This document shows, one piece after another, positions 17,814 through 25,898 of a stretch of DNA of 64,000 nt. Under the pieces are notes generated by a model. The model saw only the letters and a program-made list of their open reading frames with translations. It was not told where the DNA came from and did not search any database. Origin of the DNA: Clostridiaceae bacterium (GTDB lineage: Bacteria; Bacillota; Clostridia; DSM-8532); the NCBI GenBank assembly GCA_012839205.1, contig DUNT01000078.1:1-64000 (forward strand). Direction: 5' to 3'. Position numbers and translations under genes: made by a program. The stretch's first letter is position 1. Every line of letters starts with the position of its first letter.

Positions 17814-18536
17814 CTATACAATCAAGGGTGTTATTAAGACAGCAAAAGCCATAGCTCCCAACATGCTTATGGGAAGCGCATAATCCTGTATCCAATTAAT
17901 CTTAAAAACCTTAAGAAGAATACCGCAGATTCCCATAAGGAGTGCAGAAAACAAAAGCACAAATATAGGTATCCAACCAGCCAGTCCACTTCTGATATTG
18001 GAAAATACCATACCCATAAAAGCTGATATCATACCTAAAAACATGGCTGTAATAAACAAATCTCCCCATTTGCTGTCCTTGGTTTTTATGGTGGTAAGGC
18101 CCTTCTGTATTCGTCTCAAAAGAATTGGAACCAGTACGATACTGGGCATGATGCCAAGAGTCATTACCCATGTGATGGCAGAAAATGCTTTTGGATCTTT
18201 TAATGTCTCGGACAGTGATACACTCAAAGCCGACGCTGTTGATGTGGCAGCAGGCAGCTCATAAGTTATTGCACCTATAACGCTTAATCGTATCCATGGC
18301 AGAGGCAGCCCCAGGAACTTCGAGAGCGTTAATACGCCTAATAGTATTGAAACAGCCGGCGCAACAGTAAAAATGGCAGACGAAGATATGGTTTTCCTTA
18401 ATTTTTTCATATCCATTCCCAATTCTTTTCCACGCCTGTAAGCTCTGATAAGAAAGAATAAGGATTGGGCAATGATGAACAAAATCACCATAACCGCAAG
18501 TATGTACATGAAGCTGTCATTCGGATTGAAATTCAT
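17814..18536 (-). CDS. DUF5058-family membrane protein
   Basis: A 240-residue protein with about seven hydrophobic helices and a short basic loop, RAYRRGKELGMDMKKLRK (about residues 32-49). A conserved-looking segment IGAITYELPAATSTASAL lies near residues 87-104. GGGGGG precedes the ATG. It is the first gene of a three-gene set with a second membrane protein and an M20 peptidase. The domain has no established function that I know of. Membership of a permease pair is inference. Confidence 0.75.
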   Translation of the reverse strand: MNFNPNDSFMYILAVMVILFIIAQSLFFLIRAYRRGKELGMDMKKLRKTISSSAIFTVAPAVSILLGVLTLSKFLGLPLPWIRLSVIGAITYELPAATSTASALSVSLSETLKDPKAFSAITWVMTLGIMPSIVLVPILLRRIQKGLTTIKTKDSKWGDLFITAMFLGMISAFMGMVFSNIRSGLAGWIPIFVLLFSALLMGICGILLKVFKINWIQDYALPISMLGAMAFAVLITPLIV

Positions 18537-18555
18537 GTTGTTTTCCCCCCTGTTA

Positions 18556-19437
18556 TTAGTTTGTGTTATTTCTCGATTTTTTTCTTGAATAGTTAAAAGT
18601 CAGAAGGCCAAATAATATTATAGATCCACCAATACATGTTGCAATATCCGGGACTTCAAGTATAACGATATAACCTAATATCATTGATAATAACGGTGTT
18701 ATAAACATATAGTTTGAAACATCACTGGTTTTCTCAGCAATGGACAGAGCTTTTGACCAGCATATATATGCAATGGCGCTTGGGAAAATACCTAAATATA
18801 TCACTACAAGAATCTGATTTAACGGTGCATGAATAATTTGTGAAACCGCTTCCGGTGAAAATATACATAAAAAAACAGAACCTGCAACTATACTGTATGT
18901 GGTTGACTGAAAAGCTGTATACTTCTTAGTATATTGCCTTTGAGTTATGTTATAACCACTTAAAAGGATTGCAGCTCCTAACATCCATAAGACTCCGGTG
19001 TTAATAGACAATATACCGTTCCAAAGCGTTAGAACCAGAATGCCTGAAAACTGAATCAGTATTGCAATCCAGGACAAAGCTATTAATCTTTCTTTTAGAA
19101 AAACAGATGCAATTAAAGCTGTAAGGATTGGAACTGATGAAATAATTATGCTTGATGTTGTTGAAGACAATGTTTTTGATCCAATGTTAAAAGTTATCAT
19201 GTAAAGCGTAAAACCCAAAAGACCTGATAAAATGAATTTGGGAATGTCTTTGAAATCCGGAAGACCAATTTTCTTTATCCTTGCAGCTATTATAAGGACT
19301 ATTGCCGCAACAAAATATCTTAAAAATCCGAGACTGAAAACGGTAAAATAGTTAAGCGCTACCTTTGTAAAAACATATGCAGAAGCCCATAAAAAGACTG
19401 TACAAATTGCGAAAAAATGACTTATTCTATGACGCAT
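18556..19437 (-). CDS. EamA/DMT-family transporter
   Basis: A 293-residue membrane protein with about ten helices arranged as two EamA repeats. The first begins HFFAICTVFLWASAYVFTKVA and the second begins around GVLWMLGAAILLSGYNITQR. Family members export amino acids or other small metabolites. The C-terminal helix is followed by a basic tail, FNYSRKKSRNNTN. It lies 19 bases ahead of the DUF5058 gene on the same strand and may be co-transcribed. The substrate cannot be read from the sequence. Confidence 0.88.
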   Translation of the reverse strand: MRHRISHFFAICTVFLWASAYVFTKVALNYFTVFSLGFLRYFVAAIVLIIAARIKKIGLPDFKDIPKFILSGLLGFTLYMITFNIGSKTLSSTTSSIIISSVPILTALIASVFLKERLIALSWIAILIQFSGILVLTLWNGILSINTGVLWMLGAAILLSGYNITQRQYTKKYTAFQSTTYSIVAGSVFLCIFSPEAVSQIIHAPLNQILVVIYLGIFPSAIAYICWSKALSIAEKTSDVSNYMFITPLLSMILGYIVILEVPDIATCIGGSIILFGLLTFNYSRKKSRNNTN

Positions 19438-19560
19438 ATCTTCTTTACCTTCTAACTTTCAAACTGACTCTGTGCAGCGTTTTGACCGGATGCAACATTA
19501 AAACCATATATTAGGTTTCATTTAACTAATTGTATCACAAAACTGACCCAAATCCTTAAC

Positions 19561-20529
19561 TTATTCATTTATATGTTCCGGCGGTCTGGATACACTTCTT
19601 TTTATCTGGTCCGATTTTTTGTTATAGATGTTGGAAGCAATCTGATTAACATTTTCCATAAGCCACATGTAGGTTGTAGTGCCTTCGGAATAATCAGCCT
19701 CCGCAAACATATCAATTCTTCCATCCCGAATCAATTGATTTACTTGTTTAAAGGCTTTTGAATCACCTTTTGGATATATGGCAAAGGTTCTGCCCCCATT
19801 GCTTTTTAGTACAGAAAAAGCAGGTACATCACTCGGACCATCGGCTATATAAATCATGTTTTCAAATGGAACACGCCTGTTTTCATATGAAATTCTGGAA
19901 TTTACATCGATATTGGGATATTCATTTGAACCTTTATTAATTTCAAATATTGCCCTTGTTTTTGATGTGTTGTCCAGGGCATAAGCAATTTGTTTTATTT
20001 CACGGTTATTTTCATTATCCGAATTATTATTTTTATCCTCTTTCTTATTAAGGGAAGAAAGGGAAGATTTTATTGGTTCTTCAATAAATTCGCAACCCCA
20101 AATATGCTTTATGTATTGAGCCACCACAGACCCCTTTATCATTTCCGACAAACCTGTACTAACTATATAGTGTTCAACCTTAATATTAAACTTCTGAAAC
20201 TCAGGATTAATTTCTACAGCATCCTGTAATTTCTTAAATATCTCCGGGACTCCGGTATAGAACTTTAATTCTTTACCTAATTCTCTTAGTTTTGAATTAT
20301 TCAGGCCCTTGAATATTCCCTGATTAACACATGTAAGAAAATGATTGAGATATATAGTATCCCGATTGACTCTAATCTCTTTTTCTTTATATTGAGCCTC
20401 AAGGCCATTAACTTCTTTCCAGAACTCAGACTCACTTACGCCATATTTTTTGAAAATTGGGGTTTGCATATAACCATCAACCAAAGTCTTGTCAAAATCC
20501 CATATTATCGCTACAATGTTTTGCTCCAT
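19561..20529 (-). CDS. HAD-superfamily phosphatase-like protein
   Basis: A 322-residue protein with HAD motif I as IIWDFDKTLVDG (about residues 9-20) and motif IV as IADGPSDVPAF (about 230-240). The Thr/Ser of motif II is probably in HYIVSTGLSEM. An asparagine- and lysine-rich low-complexity insert lies near residues 165-185 and is probably a disordered linker. It is predicted to be a soluble phosphatase. The substrate is unknown. A gap with promoters and a probable small-toxin locus lies upstream. Confidence 0.82.
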   Translation of the reverse strand: MEQNIVAIIWDFDKTLVDGYMQTPIFKKYGVSESEFWKEVNGLEAQYKEKEIRVNRDTIYLNHFLTCVNQGIFKGLNNSKLRELGKELKFYTGVPEIFKKLQDAVEINPEFQKFNIKVEHYIVSTGLSEMIKGSVVAQYIKHIWGCEFIEEPIKSSLSSLNKKEDKNNNSDNENNREIKQIAYALDNTSKTRAIFEINKGSNEYPNIDVNSRISYENRRVPFENMIYIADGPSDVPAFSVLKSNGGRTFAIYPKGDSKAFKQVNQLIRDGRIDMFAEADYSEGTTTYMWLMENVNQIASNIYNKKSDQIKRSVSRPPEHINE

Positions 20530-20622
20530 AAATTCCTTCCTCTTTATCTCATTTTTACATTTGCGGTAAACCCTGCATATTATAATTTTTTAGAGTTTTG
20601 TATGCCCTAAGCCAATTCAGTA

Positions 20623-20650
20623 TTTACATTAATCCAAATTCTGTTATAAT
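20623..20650 (+). promoter_or_regulatory. Strong promoter for a short sense-strand RNA
   Basis: TTTACA (20623-20628), a 16-base spacer and a perfect TATAAT (20645-20650). No open reading frame follows, but a strong terminator lies about 75 bases downstream. This fits a small-RNA gene. Confidence 0.7.
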
Positions 20651-20656
20651 GGAGAT

Positions 20657-20733
20657 AAGAGATGGCGACGTTTTGTTGCTGTCAGGTTAAAATGGGTGTT
20701 TTTATAAACGGTCTTATGGCCGTTTTTTTCTTT
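20657..20733 (+). ncRNA. Candidate antitoxin small RNA (about 75 nt)
   Basis: Predicted transcript from the promoter at 20623 to the terminator ending near 20733. It opens with a possible 9-bp hairpin, GATGGCGAC with GTTGCTGTC. Its 3' end overlaps the 3' end of the opposite-strand 50-residue hydrophobic peptide gene. This convergent, end-overlapping layout with a shared terminator is the layout of Fst-type and C. difficile-type type I toxin-antitoxin loci. The RNA is predicted only from promoter, terminator and context. Confidence 0.5.
20706..20733 (+). terminator. Terminator shared by convergent transcripts
   Basis: An 8-bp stem (20706-20713 with 20718-20725) with loop TTAT, followed by a run of seven T. 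The stop codon of the minus-strand peptide lies inside this hairpin. On the minus strand the trailing U-run is weaker. Confidence 0.85.
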
Positions 20734-20866
20734 GTTTTTGAGGTTGTGATTGAAACAGCTTTCCTGTAATTAATTTTACAGTTATGCCCACCACTATTGG
20801 TACGAATATGTATTTGACGCACCATACAACAGCATAGCCAATAATGGTGTAGAAATCATTATCCAT
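20714..20866 (-). CDS. Candidate Fst-like type I toxin, 50-residue hydrophobic peptide
   Basis: Starts at ATG 20866 after AGGGGGTG with an eight-base gap and ends inside the bidirectional terminator. The peptide begins MDNDFYTIIGYAVVWCVKY, continues with a helix IFVPIVVGITVKLITGKLF and ends in a basic tail rich in Gln, Lys and Arg. The VPIVVGI segment resembles the APIFVGL core of the enterococcal Fst toxin, including its conserved proline. A single hydrophobic helix with a charged end is typical of membrane-acting type I toxins. Toxicity and family membership are inference from sequence pattern and locus layout. Confidence 0.6.
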   Translation of the reverse strand: MDNDFYTIIGYAVVWCVKYIFVPIVVGITVKLITGKLFQSQPQKQRKKRP

Positions 20867-20994
20867 ATCAACCACCCCCTTCCTCTGTATATCCCTGCAG
20901 CAACTATATCGTCGCCATCCCCATAAGTGGGATTACAAAGGAGGGAGCCTCTAAAACAAACACCTGTTTCAAACCTGAATAATCTTGCACATCC

Positions 20995-21023
20995 ATTATA
21001 TTACAGCACAATTCAATGTACAA
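20995..21023 (-). promoter_or_regulatory. Promoter of the hydrophobic peptide gene
   Basis: On the minus strand TTGTAC (21018-21023), a 17-base spacer and a perfect TATAAT (20995-21000). The predicted start gives a 5' leader of about 120 bases, long enough for a structured, translation-limiting leader as in type I toxin mRNAs. Confidence 0.65.
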
Positions 21024-21184
21024 GTTCTAAAAAAACATTTGTTCGATATTATTTCTCCAAAAAATTTTATGTCCTGATATTACTCCATGATAAACTTTAT
21101 CGGGTTCAGAAGATTATAGCTCCTGACTTATGTGAATTGCTAAATAAAAAGCCTATACAGATTAATATTGCTTAAGCTAAGTTG

Positions 21185-21451
21185 TCAAATTGATAATTTG
21201 TTGATAATATGTTTAGCCTTATCATAATCTGTTTTTTTCACATAAAATATATATTCATAATTGACGTCCATATTTTGCCCAAATGAACCCATTCTTCCCC
21301 TTGAACCGATAGAAAAAGGTGAAGGTGACATTCTGTTGACGGTTCTAATTCGGTAGTCTATGTTATTGTTATACAAAGCATCTCTTATTTCGCTTTGTTT
21401 TTTGATAGAGTAAGTAATAAACAACTCTTTCCTGTTCAAGACAGTAATCAT
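21185..21451 (-). CDS. Small DUF2007-like protein
   Basis: An 88-residue protein beginning MITVLNRKELFITYSIKKQ. The pattern of a nucleotide- or ligand-like alpha-beta fold (SEIRDALYNNNIDYRI, then YVKKTDYDKAKHII) resembles the short DUF2007/putative signal-transducing domain. The ATG at 21451 follows a GGGG stretch. A longer in-frame version would overlap the upstream flavoprotein gene and has a worse start. The role is unknown. Confidence 0.55.
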   Translation of the reverse strand: MITVLNRKELFITYSIKKQSEIRDALYNNNIDYRIRTVNRMSPSPFSIGSRGRMGSFGQNMDVNYEYIFYVKKTDYDKAKHIINKLSI

Positions 21452-21504
21452 TTTTCTTATCCCCTTATAGAGTAAAGCTCCCTGACTCTTTATGCAGATA
21501 CATG

Positions 21505-22194
21505 CTATATCCATCCATTATTTATCCAATGTTGATTATCAGCAGAAGGAATTTCTTCTTTTTTCAGTAATCCTTTATGAATCATTTTACACATAAGAAA
21601 CAGAATTCTTACTTTAAAGCCCATGCGTCCTGGTTTAAACCGCCGGTATTTTCTTGCCAGGTTAATAACTTTAAGTTCAATTTTGTTTTTCCGCTTTTCG
21701 GATAATTCTTCCCAAACAACCCCCTCAATCAGCCCAAATCCAAGACAGCTTACATCAGATATTCCAAGCCAGGTAAGAGTGGTAGCGACATCCTTTTGCG
21801 CCTTTCTGTTTGAAGCACCTATACTGTTTGTGAGGATGACAGCACGTTTTGTAAACATCGCTTTATCCGGGCGATGAACCATCCAGTGACAACAAAAGTG
21901 ATCAAGCAATGCTTTCATTTGAGCCGGCGTGCGCAATGCATATACCGGCGCAGCAAAAACCAGCAGGTCTGCTTTAAGCATTTTATCCCATATTGGCATT
22001 GTGTGACTGGCATGCGGACACAGTTTTTCGTCTTTGACAAAACATGTCTTACATCCGGTGCAAAAATGCGGCATATCTTTTGGAAGATAAAACTCTGCTA
22101 TCTCATTTTCATCTCTCAATACCGATAAAAAAAACTCCTTAATCTGATAAGTGCAGCCTTTATATTCAGTGCCATTAATCACGACAATCTTCAT
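21505..22194 (-). CDS. Flavodoxin-fold NAD(P)H-dependent oxidoreductase
   Basis: A 229-residue flavoprotein of the iron-sulfur flavoprotein/FMN-reductase group. It opens with MKIVVINGTEYKGCTYQIKE, the FMN phosphate-binding strand and loop. A cysteine cluster, FCTGCKTCFVKDEKLCP (about residues 48-64), may hold an iron-sulfur centre. The segment VFAAPVYALRTPAQMKALLD is the second flavin-contact region. It probably transfers electrons from NAD(P)H or ferredoxin to an unknown acceptor in the cytoplasm. Confidence 0.82.
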   Translation of the reverse strand: MKIVVINGTEYKGCTYQIKEFFLSVLRDENEIAEFYLPKDMPHFCTGCKTCFVKDEKLCPHASHTMPIWDKMLKADLLVFAAPVYALRTPAQMKALLDHFCCHWMVHRPDKAMFTKRAVILTNSIGASNRKAQKDVATTLTWLGISDVSCLGFGLIEGVVWEELSEKRKNKIELKVINLARKYRRFKPGRMGFKVRILFLMCKMIHKGLLKKEEIPSADNQHWINNGWI

Positions 22195-22253
22195 TAATAT
22201 TCTCCTTAATATGTATTGCAGTTTTGAACAGATTTAATTTATGGTATTTCAAT

Positions 22254-22733
22254 TTAAACTGTACGCTCTAAGAAACAAACGCAGAATGGCAAATGGGGAA
22301 ATTGCTTTATTCCGGTTTCAGAAAAACCATTTTTTATATACCAATCCTTCAACACTCTATTTTCATTTATAATTCCGATTGAGATCTTCTTTCCTCCTGC
22401 TTCTTTAACTCTTTCTATAACAAAATTAATCAATCGCAGCCCATAGCCATTATGCCGGTATTCAGGCAATACAGCTAACTTTTCCATGAAATACAGATTT
22501 TCATCTGACTTTTCGATAGCCACAAAACCTATAAGAGTGTTATTGATATAAGCACCATACATATCAACACCTTTCTTCTTCATGGCTTGCAAGGCTTCTA
22601 TTTCTATAAATGCAGGGTTGGTTGGTGCACTTTGCCTGGTTAAATTAAAATCATTTGCTACTGTAATAAACGAATCCCTTATCACGTTCACGCAATCGTG
22701 ATCTATAATTTCTATCTTCTTTATCTCAATCAT
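22254..22733 (-). CDS. GNAT-family N-acetyltransferase
   Basis: A 159-residue protein with the acetyl-CoA-binding motif in the segment LAVLPEYRHNGYGLRLI (about residues 86-102, the Q/RxxGxG/A pattern). It ends in a typical C-terminal strand, NGFSETGIKQFPHLPF. It transfers an acetyl group from acetyl-CoA to an unknown amine. No neighbour indicates the substrate. Confidence 0.88.
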   Translation of the reverse strand: MIEIKKIEIIDHDCVNVIRDSFITVANDFNLTRQSAPTNPAFIEIEALQAMKKKGVDMYGAYINNTLIGFVAIEKSDENLYFMEKLAVLPEYRHNGYGLRLINFVIERVKEAGGKKISIGIINENRVLKDWYIKNGFSETGIKQFPHLPFCVCFLERTV

Positions 22734-22843
22734 AATATCACCTTATTTTGTCTTAATTTATGGTATGCTGAAAAATCAGAAATTTTTATTTTTCGTGTTG
22801 CTCTTATGTTCATCTATAGATCGAAATAGTCTTTCAAATCATG

Positions 22844-22879
22844 AAAAAGGGACTATCTAAAATTTTTGAGATAGTCCCT
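22844..22879 (-). terminator. Terminator downstream of the superoxide reductase gene
   Basis: Perfect 10-bp stem (22849-22858 with 22869-22878, GGGACTATCT arm). On the minus strand a run of U follows, so it ends the superoxide reductase transcript. Confidence 0.88.
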
Positions 22880-22895
22880 GGAAGGTGCATCGATG

Positions 22896-23285
22896 CTATT
22901 TGTTTACTGTTGTCTTCCAAAGTCCGTGCAGATTGCAGTATTCGTATACCTCAACTTCTCCGGATTCAGGAACTATAAAAGTGGCCGCTGGTTCTTCACC
23001 GGGGAAAAGGCTGACTCTTTGTACGCGGTTACCGCTCATTATACAAATCCACTGAATATAATGTTCGGCAATCATAGGATGGTCAACCGAGCCAACTCTG
23101 ACGGTAATTGTATCACCGTTAACTTCAGCCACCGGAACATGTTTCTCCTTTGACGCATCCACTGTATTGGCAACAAGTTTATCCATTGGTTGTCCGCAGC
23201 ATATTATGTCTACACCACTGTCTTCAATCTTGCCCACTAAGTTTCCGCAAATGCTGCATCTGTAGAAATCTGGATGTTTTTTCAT
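22896..23285 (-). CDS. dfx: Desulfoferrodoxin (superoxide reductase)
   Basis: A 129-residue protein that reduces superoxide to hydrogen peroxide without making oxygen, an oxygen defence of anaerobes. The N-terminal desulforedoxin domain has cysteines in YRCSICGN and ICCGQPM for centre I. The catalytic iron site is formed by EKHVP (Glu and His), DHPMIAEHYIQW (two His) and CNLHGLW (Cys and His). Having both centres makes it the 2Fe class. The ATG at 23285 has GGAGGT five bases ahead, so the longer in-frame version is rejected. Confidence 0.95.
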   Translation of the reverse strand: MKKHPDFYRCSICGNLVGKIEDSGVDIICCGQPMDKLVANTVDASKEKHVPVAEVNGDTITVRVGSVDHPMIAEHYIQWICIMSGNRVQRVSLFPGEEPAATFIVPESGEVEVYEYCNLHGLWKTTVNK

Positions 23286-23370
23286 ATCGTACCTCCATAA
23301 ATATATAATATTAAATAATGGCAACTAACGCTTAAATAATATGGTATAAGAAAAACCCGCCCGTTATCGA

Positions 23371-23432
23371 ATTATGTCATCCTTAGGTTCTCATAGCGGA
23401 GTCGAAGGATCTTATAAGTGACATGAAGGGTT
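23371..23432. repeat. Dispersed repeat, copy 2
   Basis: TGTCATCCTTAGGTTCTCAT, then GCGGAGTCGAAGGATCTTAT and GTGACATGAAGGG. It is a diverged relative of the units at 3280 and 37697. The last part resembles the 3' half of the 37697 copy. The rest of the 23286-23632 gap holds AT-rich sequence and the upstream region of the next gene. Confidence 0.55.
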
Positions 23433-23632
23433 CAGACTATAGTTACCACTTTAATACTGCTTCCAACCAAAAAACATGATAGAACACAGGATATTATCAA
23501 ATTAAGAATAAACAATACTAAATGATGTATACTTAAAGTAGCTTACATTCTGCCTTTTTGTTATTATGGAGTTGCTCATCGGGCTTTTTCCAAATATACT
23601 TAACTTAACAATATGTTTTGGAGGTATTTCCA

Positions 23633-25021
23633 ATGGGAGAAATTTTAAAGGCTTATTTTGTACCTCATCCACCGATTATTATTCCTGATATCGGAAAGGG
23701 CGAAGAATCTAAGATTTCATCTACTATTGATGCTTACCATGAAGTAGGTAAGCAGGTCAAGGATTTATCTCCTGATGTAATTATTCTCACTACTCCTCAT
23801 GGACCTGCATACAGTGATTATATTCATATCTCACCCGGTCCTGTGTTAAGAGGCTCTTTTAAGAATTTTGGAGTTTCTAAAATTAAATTTGAATTTAATT
23901 CTGAAATCGGTCTTATGAAAAAAATTACTGAGACCGCCCATTCCTACGGTATTGAAGCAGGTGGAGAAGGTGCTGACAGGGAAGCCCTGGATCATGGCGC
24001 TCTGGTGCCTCTCTATTTCATTTCGCAGTATTATACTAATTTTACTTTAATCCGTATTTCAATAGCTGGTTTACCTTTGGAACAACTGTACACTTTTGGC
24101 TATTGTATTCAAAAAGCTGTATCGACTTACGGCAAGAAGGTTGTCCTGATAGGCAGCGGTGATTTATCCCACAAGCTTACCAGGGATGGGCCTTACGGAT
24201 TTGCGACCGAAGGGCCGGTTTTTGATAATTACCTGGTTGAAACAATAAAATCTGCCGATTTTAATAAATTAATCAATACAGACAGTCATCTTAGCTATAA
24301 GGCAGGAGAATGCGGGCTCAGATCATTTGTCATTATAGCAGGAATATTAAACGGCTTATGTGTCAAATCAAATGTTTTATCCTATGAAGGTCCTTTCGGA
24401 GTAGGATATATGGTAGCAGAGCTTACTCCCGGAAGCCGGGATCTTTCTCGTGATTTGTTTTCATTCATTGAAAATAAGCATAAATCCGATATTGAAGTTA
24501 TACGTAAGGCCGAGGACCCTTATGTAGCACTTGCCCGAAAATCCCTCGAATACTATATAAAAAAAGGGAGAATTCTTGATGTCCCTGATTATCTTCCTGC
24601 TGAAATGACAAATCAGAAAAAGGGTGTGTTTGTTACTATAAAAAAGCATGGTCAACTCAGAGGCTGTATCGGCACAATATCACCCGTAACAAACAGCATT
24701 GCTGAAGAGATAATACAAAACGCTGTCAGTTCGGGAACTCGTGACCCAAGATTCAATCCTGTTAAAGAATTTGAACTGAAAGATCTTGTTTATAGCGTGG
24801 ACGTTCTCGAAGAACCCGAACCCATTACTAGCATAGATGAGCTTGATGTCAAGCGTTATGGAGTTATTGTATCTTCAGGCTATAAAAGAGGTTTATTGCT
24901 CCCAAACCTTGAATCGGTGGATACCCCTGCCCAGCAGGTTGAAATTGCATTGTCCAAGGCCGGAATTACTGAAGGGGAAAAATACTATATGGAGCGTTTC
25001 GAAGTTATCCGCCACAGGTAG
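23633..25021 (+). CDS. AmmeMemoRadiSam protein: Memo-like domain fused to AMMECR1 domain
   Basis: A 462-residue two-domain protein. Residues 1 to about 270 resemble the class III extradiol dioxygenase/Memo fold: HPPIIIPDIGKGEE, TTPHGPAY and GSGDLSHKL. The C-terminal roughly 170 residues (from DPYVALARKSLEYYI) form an AMMECR1 domain, with GVFVTIKKHGQLRGCIGT. It is normally the B plus A parts of the AmmeMemoRadiSam set, here in one chain. The radical SAM member follows eight bases later. The start is ATG 23633 after GGAGG. An upstream in-frame TTG overlaps that ribosome binding site and is rejected. The biochemical role of the system is not established to my knowledge. Confidence 0.9.
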   Translation: MGEILKAYFVPHPPIIIPDIGKGEESKISSTIDAYHEVGKQVKDLSPDVIILTTPHGPAYSDYIHISPGPVLRGSFKNFGVSKIKFEFNSEIGLMKKITETAHSYGIEAGGEGADREALDHGALVPLYFISQYYTNFTLIRISIAGLPLEQLYTFGYCIQKAVSTYGKKVVLIGSGDLSHKLTRDGPYGFATEGPVFDNYLVETIKSADFNKLINTDSHLSYKAGECGLRSFVIIAGILNGLCVKSNVLSYEGPFGVGYMVAELTPGSRDLSRDLFSFIENKHKSDIEVIRKAEDPYVALARKSLEYYIKKGRILDVPDYLPAEMTNQKKGVFVTIKKHGQLRGCIGTISPVTNSIAEEIIQNAVSSGTRDPRFNPVKEFELKDLVYSVDVLEEPEPITSIDELDVKRYGVIVSSGYKRGLLLPNLESVDTPAQQVEIALSKAGITEGEKYYMERFEVIRHR

Positions 25022-25028
25022 GTGAAAA

Positions 25029-25892
25029 ATGACAGAAATAAGAGCACAGTATTATGTTAAGAAAGAAGACGGACTTGTCCATTGTTTGCTTTGTCCGCAT
25101 AATTGCCATATTAAAAATAATAAGAGGGGAATCTGCAGAGTACGTATCAATATAGACGGAGACCTCTATGCCGAAACCTATGGACAAATATCCTCATTGG
25201 CCTTAGATCCAATTGAGAAAAAACCGCTGTATAACTTTTATCCGGGCTCATACATCCTTTCTGTCGGCAGTTACGGGTGCAATTTTTCATGTTCCTTTTG
25301 CCAGAATAACGGTATTTCATTCGGTAATCCCCAAACAACTTATATATCACCCGAAATTCTTGTAGACAAAGCCTTTAGCCTTAAGGATTCAGGTAATATT
25401 GGTCTGGCATATACTTACAATGAACCCTTTATAAGCTATGAATATGTCCTGGACTGCTGCAGGCTCATTAAAGAGAAGAAAATGAAAAACGTACTCATAA
25501 CTAACGGATACGTTCAGAATGATCCTTTATTGGAACTTCTCCCTTATGTAGACGCAATGAATGTTGATCTTAAAAGCTTTTCACCTGACTTCTACCAGAA
25601 AATATGCAACGGTAGGGTAGAGCATGTTAAAGACACAATCAGGCTGGCTGCAAACAAATGTCATGTTGAAGTAACCTGCCTGGTTATACCCGGCCTGAAT
25701 GATTCCCCGGAAGAAATAGAGGCTATGTCAGTATGGCTTTCCCAACTCTCTCCGGAAATACCACTTCATCTCACCCGGTTTTTCCCTAGATATAAAATGC
25801 TGGATAAGGAATCTACTTCTAAGACGGTTTTGATAAAACTAAAAGAAATAGCTAAATCTCATCTTAAAAATGTGTACTTGGGTAATGTATAG
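25029..25892 (+). CDS. amrS: AmmeMemoRadiSam system radical SAM enzyme
   Basis: A 287-residue radical SAM protein. The SAM-cluster motif is CNFSCSFCQNNG (about residues 79-90, CX3CX2C). A second cysteine group, CLLCPHNCHIKNNKRGICRV, lies at the N terminus as in PflA-like members of this family. It likely acts with the fused Memo/AMMECR1 protein encoded eight bases upstream. The reaction is not known. It is convergent with the uracil-DNA-glycosylase-family gene, with stop codons seven bases apart. Confidence 0.92.
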   Translation: MTEIRAQYYVKKEDGLVHCLLCPHNCHIKNNKRGICRVRINIDGDLYAETYGQISSLALDPIEKKPLYNFYPGSYILSVGSYGCNFSCSFCQNNGISFGNPQTTYISPEILVDKAFSLKDSGNIGLAYTYNEPFISYEYVLDCCRLIKEKKMKNVLITNGYVQNDPLLELLPYVDAMNVDLKSFSPDFYQKICNGRVEHVKDTIRLAANKCHVEVTCLVIPGLNDSPEEIEAMSVWLSQLSPEIPLHLTRFFPRYKMLDKESTSKTVLIKLKEIAKSHLKNVYLGNV

Positions 25893-25898
25893 GTTTTT

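Larger units (their letters stand above)
20661..20919. repeat. Inverted pair at the 5' ends of the two convergent RNAs
   Basis: A 26-base unit at 20661-20686 (GATGGCGACG, then GTTGCTGTCAGG) recurs inverted at 20894-20919. Both convergent transcripts thus start with nearly the same hairpin-forming sequence. In the pAD1 par locus the comparable repeats are direct, which makes the RNAs complementary; here they would be alike instead. Confidence 0.75.

Noticed and set aside
20927-21175. 82-codon frame on the plus strand beside the toxin promoter
   Set aside because: It overlaps the minus-strand promoter and leader, lacks a ribosome binding site and shows no protein-like pattern.
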